Of a stretch of DNA of 64,000 nucleotides, positions 36,360 to 46,700 are shown one piece after another. The stretch's first letter is position 1. Each line of letters starts with the position of its first letter. The notes under the pieces were generated by a model. The model worked only from the letters and a program-made list of their open reading frames with translations. It did no database searches and was not told the origin of the DNA. Position numbers and translations under genes: made by a program. The stretch is from Odontesthes bonariensis (lineage: Eukaryota; Chordata; Actinopteri; Atheriniformes; Atherinopsidae), in assembly GCF_027942865.1 (NCBI RefSeq), contig NC_134516.1, positions 17,411,822 through 17,475,821 on the forward strand. The letters are read 5' to 3'.

Positions 36360-39300
36360 ATGCCAACAAACAGCAGCGCCAGCATGTTTGGTGGAGCCGG
36401 GGGAAGGGGCTCCAGGGTGTCCGTGGCAAGCCTGGAGGGGCTGCGTAACGTGCTCCGCAATGAGACTGAAAGAGATTCCGCCCCGGTGACGCAGGCGGCC
36501 CCTTTGCGCACCGCGTCTCCGGCGCCTGCCGCTCCTGCCGCCGTCCCCGCGGACGACAAGCAGACCATGCGCGGCCTGAATGATCGGCTGTCCGGATACC
36601 TGGACAAAGTGAAGCAGCTGCAGGAGGAAAACCAAGATCTGGAGAAACAGATCGATGACATCTTAGCCAAGAGGAAAGCACCCGAGGGTCGCGACTGGGA
36701 TAAAATCCAGGAACCCCTGAACGAGCTCAAGAACCGGGTGAGTTCTAAAAGAAAATAATCTCTTTGTTTTTTCTTTTTTTTTTTGCATTCAAGTGTTTGT
36801 GGTTTTCTTACGTGATTTTCTATTCATCTTCTCAGATGAAAGACATCACCACAGACAACGCAAAGCTGCTGCTTATGAATGACAACACCAAGCTGGCCAA
36901 TGAAGACTTCAAGAACAAGTGAGTATCCTGCCACAGCAAAACATTTCTGGTGAGTTTATGGATCACTGTTGGGTCCCCCCCTCCTGTCTGCAGGCTTGGC
37001 GATGAGATAAAGGGAAAGAAGGAGCTTGAAAAAGACGTGGAGAATCTGAAGAAGATCAACGAGGACATCAAACTGGGCCAAGATCAGATGCAGAAAGAGA
37101 TCGATCTGGTGAAGGATGAGCTGGCTCGCCTCAAGCAGGAACACCAGGATGTGAGGCTGGAGACCAACACTTCCCAAGTTTGCACACTTGTACTTCAAAT
37201 TAGAGGCAAGCATATAAGTGTGGTTTATTGCAGGAGGTGGACGATCTGCGTGAGAAGATCAAGAACTCCGAAGTGAAGGTGGAGATGGAGCCCCAGAACT
37301 CCAACCTGCATGAGATTGTCAACAACATTCGCGTGCAGTATGACAAAGTGGCCCAGAATAACCTGAGGGAGACGGAGGATTGGTACAAGAGCAAGGTAGT
37401 ATCTGAACGCCACTTTTTTATCTCGATCTACACTCCTGCGTCCATCTCACTGCCTCCATCATGTCCGCCCTCCCACCTCCCATAGTTTGATAACATCAAG
37501 GTGGAGGAAGCCCAAAACGTTGAGGCCTTGCAGTCTGGGAAGTCGGAGCTCAAGGAGCTGCTGAAGCAGAAGAAGATTCTGGAAATTCAGATTCAGACAG
37601 AGCTCAGCAAGGTAACCGCAAACAAACACACACACACACAGGCTTTTTCAAACATAAACCGTCAACATTTTTCATGTGTTTCACAAAAGCGCTTCTTCTG
37701 GACATGGACAAATACTTTGCTTTAAGATATCAGCACGATAACACCGCCTGCAGGGCTGTTTGTCTCCCGGTCGTCTTCACAGGCATTCCTGACTTGTCTG
37801 TCATTACACTGTAAAACCGCTTATTAAAACCACAAAAAAAAAAAACAACACATCCTCGAGCCATCTGGATGCGCTGTTGCAAAGCAAAACAAACTATCAG
37901 CATGAGGCATTCTTGATAAGTCCCAGTGATTTCTGTGCTTTGATGTCGCGCTTCTTCTGGTTTACTCCCCAAAGACGAAACAAAGTCCAAAGTCAGTTTT
38001 CTGTCTCGCCGTCAGATCCGCGCTCGGGAGGACTCTCTGAGGAACACCAAAGCAGAGTACGGGCAACAGCTGGGCCCGCTCAGCCAAGTGATAGCTGACC
38101 TGCAAGCAGAGCTGAAGGAGGTGAGGTCGCAGGTGGAGCTGCAGTTGGAGACCAACAAGAACCTGCTGTGTGTCAAGATGAAGCTGGAGCAGGAAATCAA
38201 CAGCTACCAGGAGCTGATCCACGGCATATGTGCTGATGCTGACAGGTGAGGATGCTCTGAGGTCAGTTCCCCAGAGGGCTGTCAACTCCTATATACTTGA
38301 AAACATCCATAGTGTCTTTATGTGTAAATTTTAATGTGTGTAGCGTTTTTTTTTTTTAGGATCTTAGATCTTCTATAATTTGCAAGTCTGCTTTTATGAT
38401 ATGCTCCTGAAAGTGTTTAAAGGAATGGCATTACAAGAGCCGGTGCGTTATTTATGCTTTTCTTCCCTGACAGCTTGGAGTTTGCTTTAGAGGATGTACT
38501 GCACAGTGGTAAGTTCTGAATCTGGCTTGAATAAGACACCGGATCCAATAACAACAAACCTGACCACTTGATTGAAGTTTACCTGAAGTTTACCTTGAAC
38601 CTGTTACCTTGAAGCTTTAATCAGTTTTAATCAGCTTTAATCCAAGCAAGCTTGGCCGGTTACTGATTGATAATGTTATCGGTTTAATCTGATTGGCTCC
38701 TATCCAAAGAAAGCAAACAAGCAAAAAGATGACTAAATAAAACAATGACTGTTTAAAGGTGTAAGCAGTATGACTGATGAGATGGAGAGATTAATTAACC
38801 AGACACAGGCCCCAAATGTCCAAGGGTTTCGTATGGAGTTTGGTCTTGTGCCAAGTGATAGGATTTGTAACACAAAAGAGGCGTGAACGAAGAGCTGCGC
38901 GATGACGGGCCATGAACCGGCCACACAGAGAGACAACATGGCAGCGAGGAGGTGCATAATGTCCAAAACGAGACACACGGCGACACAAATGAACACAAAG
39001 ATCCACCAAAAGATCCATATGAGACGCAAATTGAGACAAAAAAAACGGATCAAAATGAGAGTCCCCAAAAATGGAGCAAAAAAAAAAAAAAAAAAAAGAG
39101 ACAAAGAATTACTAAATGTACACATAGACAATCAAATGAGGCACAGAACAAAAAAAGATAATTATAATTATAGAAAAATATCCGAAGGCGCACATTTGGA
39201 GACACAAAACAACCGTAAATTGTATTGTGTTGATATGTGGTTACTTTGTGTGGTTTTTTTTTCCAAGTCTTTGCCCAGAGGTGTTGTTTCATAATCCATC

Positions 39301-40052
39301 CATGTCTGATGATGTTATTTACACCTTACAGTTGTTGGAGCTGAGTGCAGAGTTGAACACAAAACCCTCTCCGTATGCCATTTTTGGTTAAAGGAGTAGT
39401 TTTGGGAAGTCCGCTTATTGACTTTCTTTCTTAGGGTTGGAAGAGAGGATGGATGAATAAGCTCATTTCCGAAATGTCAAAACTGTTCCTTTACAGCTAA
39501 TCACGTCACTAAACTGCTTTAAGTCGCCGTCACCCTGTAACTGCATGTAATCACAACCTAATTTTAACACTCGTGGAAATAAAAAAAAAAAACGTCATAG
39601 AATTTTTTCAGATGTGAATCAAGCTCAAAAAGACGGATCTTTTATCGGCTCTGGCGGAATCAAACAGTGCTTACGAGAAAGCCGAAGCTCATTTAGAAAC
39701 GTGTAAAAACAAATATATAATAATCTGTTTCATCTTTGTGTTTACAGATCAGCAAAAGCCTGAGGACAATCAGGAGGTGGTGAAAGAGGAAGCAGCACTG
39801 AAGGCAGAAAGCGCTCCCTCTAACAAATCAGCTCCCTCCAAGACTCCCGAGGAGGCCCCTGCTGAGGAGGAGCAGGAGGCGGCTGCAGCCAACAAGGAGG
39901 CTGCTCCAGTCAGCAAAAAGTCAGCTAAAAAGAAAAAAAGAAAAACGTCCAAAGCGAAGAAGGATTCATCCTCTTCTTCTTCTTCCTCCTCCTCTTCATC
40001 TGAGTCAGAGAAGGAAGACAAAAAGCCCAAAAATGAGGGCGAAGAAGCTTGA
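36360..40052 (+). CDS. Type I keratin-like intermediate filament protein, thread-keratin-gamma candidate (8 exons)
   Basis: Coding exons: 36360-36737, 36836-36918, 36994-37150, 37234-37395, 37486-37611, 38016-38245, 38474-38508, 39748-40052. Sizes 83, 157, 162 and 126 nt for exons 2-5 are the classic type I keratin pattern. Total 1,476 nt, 491 aa. The head is Ala/Pro-rich. The rod begins MRGLNDRLSGYLDKVKQLQEEN, a good type I helix start. Its end (MKLEQEINSYQELIHG, about residues 360-375) departs from the usual EIATYRRLLEGE motif. The tail, about 110 residues, is unusual: Ala/Glu-rich, then a Lys cluster (KKSAKKKKRKTSKAKK), then a run of 12 Ser, then acidic residues. It is presumably the heterodimer partner of the divergent type II gene. 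The thread keratin gamma assignment is inference. Confidence 0.85.
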
Positions 40053-40162
40053 TCGTTGCGAGCATTATTCTGCTCCCTGTTCTCTTCTGTCACTCAGCAA
40101 AGTATCCCACAAAATCTACTGTAAACTTACTGTGGTGACGGTGTATTTTTCTCTGTCAGCGA

Positions 40163-40168
40163 AATAAA
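40163..40168 (+). other. Polyadenylation signal of the type I filament gene (AATAAA)
   Basis: AATAAA lies 111 nt after the stop codon, in the expected place. Confidence 0.75.
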
Positions 40169-40210
40169 CCCATTCAGTTTCAAAAAGCAATCTGGAGTCA
40201 CTCTTGATTT

Positions 40211-40484
40211 GAACATGCAGCATCCATTTACACACCATTCAATTCAATTCAATTCAGTTTTATTTATAGAGCGCCAAATTACAACAAATGTCATCTCAAG
40301 GCACTTCAATAACACAGTCCAATTGAAGCCAATTGGGGTTCAATTCATTGTAATCATAATCCAATCAAATCCTATTCCTTAGATTCAGAATGAATCCAAT
40401 TCACACAGAACGCTTTTATAGTCAGTAGTAGACTTCCTCAGCGCATCAGTTACATGGAAATATGAGTTCACACATAAAGCAGAT
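40211..40484 (+). repeat. Direct repeat copy A (86 bp, split by a LINE tail)
   Basis: Segments 40211-40235 and 40427-40484 match 41124-41148 and 41152-41209 exactly or nearly so. In copy A they are separated by a LINE tail that is missing from copy B. Confidence 0.85.
40236..40426 (-). mobile_element. LINE/SINE 3' tail with (GAATT)n, reverse orientation
   Basis: (ATTCA)n is followed by GTTTTATTTATAGAGCGCCA, the reverse of the family seen at 330-455. Comparison with copy B at 41124-41209 shows the insertion site directly, between CACAC and AGTAG. Confidence 0.8.
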
Positions 40485-41116
40485 TCTACTGAACGATACA
40501 CTGATCACAAGTCTTAGGAGGATGGTGCCATAAGTAGGTGTTTTCAGTTTGTTTTCCCTTTGCATATACATCGCAAAGAGACGATATACAGAAAAATGCT
40601 TTGTTCTCTGTCTTAATATGCCTGTAGCAAAAAGGATCAGATATTTTCAAAGCGCATCTACTCAGAGCCGTCCATGCTGACTTCCTGCTGACTGGGGAGG
40701 GTAAAACAATAAGCAAAACATCCAACAACCACTTCAGTTATCTGATGTGTGATCAGAGGTTTGAACAGAGACTAACCACATGCCACATTGATATGAGGAG
40801 CCAATTAAAGGATCACTGAGGGTGGCCGAGCAAGTAATCCTAAAGCAGAACCTTTGTTTAAACTCACTAGTGGCTGGTCTCTTCACCAAGGAACAGGTGA
40901 AACAGATAGTGGAACGTACCATTACAAGGGAGGACCTCTGTGGTCTGTCATTACAGTCAATTTCAGTTTCTCAGATTCCTTCTTAATTTTCACTTAGCTG
41001 TGGCGGACCATCCCAAAGTTATGACAGCAGCCACGGCATCTCGTGAGGTCAACAAACTCCGTCTCCATGCCAAAAAAAATGACACTTAAAACTATTGGCC
41101 GATTGATAGAAAATAC
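40478..41116 (+). repeat. Unclassified interspersed repeat, copy 1
   Basis: Segment 40661-41116 is about 98% identical by eye to 46733-47187. Both copies also share the preceding AGCAGATTCTA(C/T)TGAA, but copy 1 has 167 extra bases at 40494-40660. Both carry short open frames on each strand. The plus strand, joined across a frame change, reads like an old coding exon ([15 protein letters not shown]... and [18 protein letters not shown]). The family was not recognised. Confidence 0.8.
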
Positions 41117-41123
41117 CTTGACT

Positions 41124-41209
41124 GAACATGCAGCATCCATTTACACACGGGAGTAGACTTCCTCAGCGCATCAGTTACATGGAAATATGAGTTCACACAT
41201 AAAGCAGAT
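41124..41209 (+). repeat. Direct repeat copy B (86 bp, uninterrupted)
   Basis: The uninterrupted form of copy A. Together A and B flank the unclassified repeat copy 1. Confidence 0.85.
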
Positions 41210-41429
41210 GCTTTTTAATGTGTAGTTATACGAAGGCATAACTAGTATTGTTAATAAGTTTACACTGGATGCAGAAACCTCTTTGAATTGGCACATCGTT
41301 GGTAGTTTTACGAAACCAAATAGGGGCCAAATTGAGCTGCATGCAGGTTTCAAGAGTTTGAGATTTCATACGAAGGAAAAAAGAATAACAATAACAAGGA
41401 TTCATTAATACCGATCCAAATAGTATATA

Positions 41430-43065
41430 CAGTGCATTCGGAAAGTATTCAGACCCCCTTCAATTTTTCACTATTTGTTATGTTGCAGCCTTATGTTAAA
41501 ATCATTTAAATTAATTTTTTTCCCCGTCAATCTACACTCAGCACCCTATAACGACAGCACAAACACAGAATCATAGAAATTTTTGCAAATTTATTAAAAA
41601 AGAAAAACTGAAATATCACAAGAACTTAAGTATTCAGACCCTTTGCTCAGTACTTAGTAGAGGCACCTTTTTGAGCCAGTACAGCCATGAGTCTTCTCGG
41701 GAATGATGTCACAAGTTTTTCACACCTGGATGTGGGGATTTTCTGCCACTCTTCCTTGCAGATCCTCTCCAGCTCTGTCAGGTTGGATGGGGAACGTTGG
41801 TGGACAGCCATTTTTAGGTCCCTCCAGAGATGTTCAATTGGGTTTAAGTCAGGGCTCTGGCTGGGCCATTTAAGGACATTCACTGACTTGTTCCTAAGCC
41901 ACTCCTGCGTTAATTTGGCTGTGTGCTTTGGATCATTGTCATGTTGGAAGGTGAACCTTCGGCCCAGTCTGAGGTCTTGAGCACTCTGGACAAGGTTTTC
42001 ATCCAGGATATCTCGGTACTTTGCAGCGTTCATCTTTCCTTGAATCACAACCAGTCGCCCCGTCCCTGCAGCTGAAAAACACCCCACAGCATGATGCTGC
42101 CACCACCATGCTTCACTGTTGGGATGGTATTGGGTAGGTGATGAGCAGTGCCTGGTTTCCTCCACACATACCGTTTAGAATTAAGACCAAATAGTTCAAT
42201 CTTGGTCTCATCAGACCAGAGAATCTTCTTACTCACAGTCAGGGAGTCCTTTTGGTGTTTTTTTGCAAACTCCATCGGGCTTTCATGTGTCTTGCAGAGG
42301 AGAGGCTTCCGTCTGGCCACTCTGCCATATAGCCCAGATTGATGGAGGGCTGCAGTGATGGTTGTCTTTCTGCAACTTTCTCCCATATCCACACAGGATC
42401 TCTGGAGCTCAGCCAGAGTCGTCTTTGGGTTCTTGGTTACCTCTCGCACCAAGGCTCTTTCCCCCCCCGACTGCTCAGTTTGGCCGGACGGCCAGCTCTA
42501 GGAAGAGTCCTGGTTGTCTGAAACTTCTTCCATTTGAGAATTATTGAGGCCACAGTGCTCTTAGGAACATTAAGTGCAGCCTGAATTCTTTTGTAGCCTT
42601 GGCCAGATCTGTGCCTTGCCACATTTTTGTCTCGGAGCTCTTCTGGCAGTTCCTTTGACCTCATGGCTCTCATTTTACTCTGATATGCACTGTGAGCTGT
42701 AAGGCCTTATATCGACAGGTGTGTGCCTTTCCAAATCATGTCCAATCAATTTAAGTCAGCACAGATGGACTCTAATGAAGGTGTAGAACCATCTCAAAGG
42801 TGATCAAAAGAAATGGACAGCACCTGAGTTAAATACGTGAGTGTCACAGCAAAGGGTCTGAATACTTATGTTCACATGATATTTCAGTTTTTCTTTGTTA
42901 ATTAATTTGCAATTTTTTTTTAAATTCTGAGCTTGTGCTGTCGTTATAGGGTGCAGAGTGTAGATTGATGGGGAAAAAAAATAATTTAAATGATTTTAAC
43001 TTAACGGTGCAACATAACAAATGGTGAAAAATTGAAGGGGGTCTGAATACTTTCCGAATGCACTG
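41430..43065 (-). mobile_element. Tc1/mariner transposon, complete ends, broken transposase
   Basis: The outer ends CAGTGCATTCGGAAAGTATT and its reverse complement at 43046-43065 are flanked by TA on both sides (41428-41429 and 43066-43067). Each terminal repeat is about 200 bp and holds a second inner copy of the TATTCAGACCC motif (about 41631-41642 and 42853-42870). This is the IR/DR structure of Sleeping-Beauty-like Tc1 elements. The total length of 1,636 bp is normal for the family. Confidence 0.95.
41647..42673 (-). pseudogene. Tc1 transposase with two frameshifts
   Basis: The N-terminus starts at 42673 with a paired-type helix-turn-helix region (HRSGQGYKRIQAALNVPKST). The frame changes at the C8 run at about 42460-42467, and again in a G run at about 42087-42092 (MLWG then CFSAAGTG). 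All three DD34E catalytic residues are still visible in their separate frames: WSDET, HDNDPKHTA and NPIEHLW. Both lesions are single-base changes in homopolymers, so this copy died recently or contains sequencing errors. Confidence 0.9.
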
Positions 43066-43712
43066 TAGATCCAAAAAAGTATATGAACAGGAAAACGGGA
43101 TCTTACTTTTTCCACTGTGCTTATTCTAACAGTATCACAACATTAAAGCATATAAGAGCCTGAGAATCCAACTACAAACTGCTAATATATAGATTGATAA
43201 ATATAGATTGAAAGAAACAAAGAGTGTTTTTTTAAAGAGTGATTTATTTTTCAAATGACAATGGTACAGATGACATGAAAGCACAGAGGGTGGGGGGGGG
43301 GGGACTGAAATAATCCAATGCATGGATATTGCATGGTGAGGGCTGAGGGGCAAGCAAGAGTACCAAATGGAGTAAAATATCGTATCAAAAATTTCATTCA
43401 TTTTGTTCATATATATATTTATATAGGACTAATAATTCTCTTCAACTATGCAAAGCAAGGAATGCCCTTTTTTCCATTTATCTTGAGCCTTGGCTTTCCC
43501 TATGTAGAGCCGACGTTATTTTACTCATCCGAAAAAAGAAAAAAAAAAAGAAAAGAAAAGAAAAATAAAGGAAAGGCTGGACACATTTTTTGGGAGGCTG
43601 GGCGGGGCATTTAAAGGCGTCCTGGAGTCCTGTCCGATGTGGCGTTGAGTCTCGTTGTGGCGCACTTGGGCGTGCCCACAGGGGGTTTGGATTTCTCAAG
43701 TGGAGGCCGGCC
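43066..43712. other. arpc2 3' UTR and flank
   Basis: Contains an AATAAA on the minus strand at 43243-43248, 465 nt past the arpc2 stop, and a G12 run near 43292-43303. No gene was seen. Confidence 0.5.
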
Positions 43713-46700
43713 TCAGCGGGAGAAGGTCTTCCCGCTGAAAATCCCACAAAAAAAAAACATGTCGTAAGTTTAGAGCATCCATGTGGCAATAACTCAGCTA
43801 CAAGCAGTATGCAGTTAACTTGGCATGGCATTAAGACCAAAAACAGAGGTGCAGAGGGCGCATGGCTCTGAGAAAAAAGAAAAAACGCGTTTCTCTGTCT
43901 CAAATGTGAAAATTCTATATCCCGTATAGATCAGCTGCGCGGATTTGTACGAAGTTTTGCTCACAAGCTCTACAGTACACCAACATGGCCCACATTTCTA
44001 ACAGATCGTATCTACTTTGTCGTCGAATCAGTCGCACATACGACTTCTTGACAATCACATTTCTAATCATCAAAATATTTGACAATGCACATCAAACCAG
44101 ATTTTTTTTTCTTCCCCTTTCTGAATTTTTTTAACATTTTTCTAAAAACAAAACAAAAACAAACAAAAACAACAAATGCACCAATAGTGCGTGTGGGACG
44201 TTGTTTTCTCAACTTGTGAGAAAGGGTTTGGCATGGGCCTCATGCAACAACCGTTCGTACAAACAGATTTGTTCTTAGGTCGTCGAATGAGCGCATTCAC
44301 CAATCTTTTCGTATTTTACGTTTTCTTTCAGGTACGAACAGAATTTACGAGCGATCCAGAGCTGTCGTAGGAGTTTCGTAAAACAGTCCGCTGTTATTCA
44401 AATCAAGTTTGCTTGACTAATGGATTGTATATTTAATTACTTTGAAGAAAACATAAATAAATATACATTATACCTCATAATTATGTTGACATTATTCTGT
44501 TTGACTTAAATTATGCACTAATTGAAGGTTCATTTGACTGTATATAACAAGGTCAATGGGAAGCGTAACCAGGCGGCTGACTTTCTACTTTTGGATGCCT
44601 TAGCGCATGTGTGCTCCGAGAACGTGTAGACAGACGAATGGCTGACATCGCGATTTAGATCACCAAGGACTGTGCTGCTACAAATATGCAGCTTGCTAGA
44701 GCCACAACTCCAGAGAAAAACACGCCGATCAAACCCAATTCCACCACACGTCCAGGTCCTCACCACCCTTGGATTTTTGGCCACGGGAACCTTTCAGAGG
44801 GAGATTGGAGACAGATCGGGGTGTCCCAGTCCTCTGTGAGTCGTGCGCTCCCCTTGGTCATCAAATCTCTCATCAGTTTATCACCCATGGTACATCAAAT
44901 TCCCATACACCGCTGTCCAACAAGTACAAATTAAGAGGGACTTTCATGCCGTGGCTGGACTGCCAAACATAATTGGAGCACGAGACACATATACGCATCA
45001 AAGCACCCGTGCCATTGTGGAGCGCACTGAGCTGAAGGCCAGGTGGGTGTGTCTCCATACAGCGGGGGGCAAACTGCTCTATAGCCCAGAGAAGGCATGC
45101 CAGATTTGCACAATGTTGCCATGAACGAGGGTCTCCACCTGAACCAGCCCAGAAGGTGTGGTGCCAGAAGACCCCCCTCATGGACCACCCCATCAAAGAG
45201 CCATCATGATGAGGCAACAATTGATTGCACGGCTTTAGTTGCCGTCATCGAGCGCCTGGCCATGGCGAGACCTTTTTTTTTTTTAAAGCCATTTTCATAT
45301 CAAACCATTTATTCTTTTATTTCGGTGACACGGAATTAACAGCACTTGTAATTGCTTCCCATTTCTTCGGTTTAGCAGGTCCTGTAATTCCACTGGTGAC
45401 ACTGCTAAAAATGACAGATTTTCCTTTTTGGATCTCTGAAAGCAGAACTTCAGTCTCAGAGCCCCTAAAGTTGTTCTTTTTGCACCTTGATGCCGTTTTC
45501 ATGACTCAACACTCAACACTTCCTGACACAGGAGAGAGGAAGCACAGCCTTCTATGGTATTATTTTGGGCTTGGAGTATGCAAATTTATTATCCTCGCGC
45601 ACATGCACTTAAATACGCACGGGTGGGATTCATCATTTACGCAGGTCGTTTACACACTTTTTCCCAAGTTAAGAGCGTTTTTTTTAATCTGACGTGGCGT
45701 GTTCGTACGAGACCTTCGTACGAAAAAAGTGAGAGAAATTTAGATTAAAAATATGAAAATCTTTTTGCATGAGGCCCATTGTCTCCCATGAGGTGTGGTT
45801 ATTTACAACCTGCTGTCATAACGTTTCAAAATAGTCTCAGGATGCTATTGCTTTAACTATTCCTTTAAACATGACAAAACCAGATGCTGCAACCTGCATT
45901 TCTCAGTAAGTGAGAAACATGATGTTCGAGTTGTGCATTCTTCGCAGACAGCGACTTCTACGGATTCCATTTTTGACTGACATCGAATTTTCATTTTATA
46001 AACCACACAAGTTGTTTTGAATGCACAGGGGTTACTTTGAAAGGTTTGTCCTTCTTCAAAAGGTGGCGGTTGATGCGGTTCTCCGGTTATTCCAGTTACA
46101 CATTACCCACAGAATAAAGGCTCTCTGCGCTCCTAAAGTACACATTTAGCAATTCTTGATACCCCTAACCCTTTTAGAGGGTTTAGTAAAGATGGGTGTT
46201 GTAAAAGTTCCATTCTGACTTATCTTAAACACGGCGAGGTGCAGGCAAACATGGCAACACGCCTCAAAAACACACACATTCAGCGCTCGGGATAGATAAG
46301 ACGAGAAATACTTTTGTGTTATAAGGAATAGAAAGAAAAACAGAGATAATGTATCACGAGACTGAACCTGGGAGACTGTGTAACTTCTTTAAAGAGACAT
46401 TATTCAGGATTCATGCACATCACCGTAAGTCTACATATAAGAATGGGACAAAGTAATGGGTGTACAGGAAAGGAAAGAGTAATGTCATCGTTTTCTTTGA
46501 TTTTAAGAGCAATATTGCTTCATTTCCTTCTCCCTTCTTTTTCCATTCAGACTTTGCTGTGCGGACTGTGGGGAGCGGAGGATACTCACGAAATGGTCTT
46601 CATCTCCTTCTTCTCTGCATCGGGTCGAGCACGGTTCAGCACCTTGAGGAAATCCGATGTCTTGGCCCTCATGCGCGTGTGAATGTAGGCCTGCGTAAGA

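Noticed and set aside
39770-40093. 107-codon minus-strand frame with a Glu run
   Set aside because: It is the antisense shadow of the Lys/Ser tail exon of the type I filament gene.
40485-41123. LTR retrotransposon (direct repeats flanking a body)
   Set aside because: The 86-bp repeats lack TG...CA ends, primer-binding site and polypurine tract, and the body shows no gag or pol. I kept the observation as a direct-repeat finding only.
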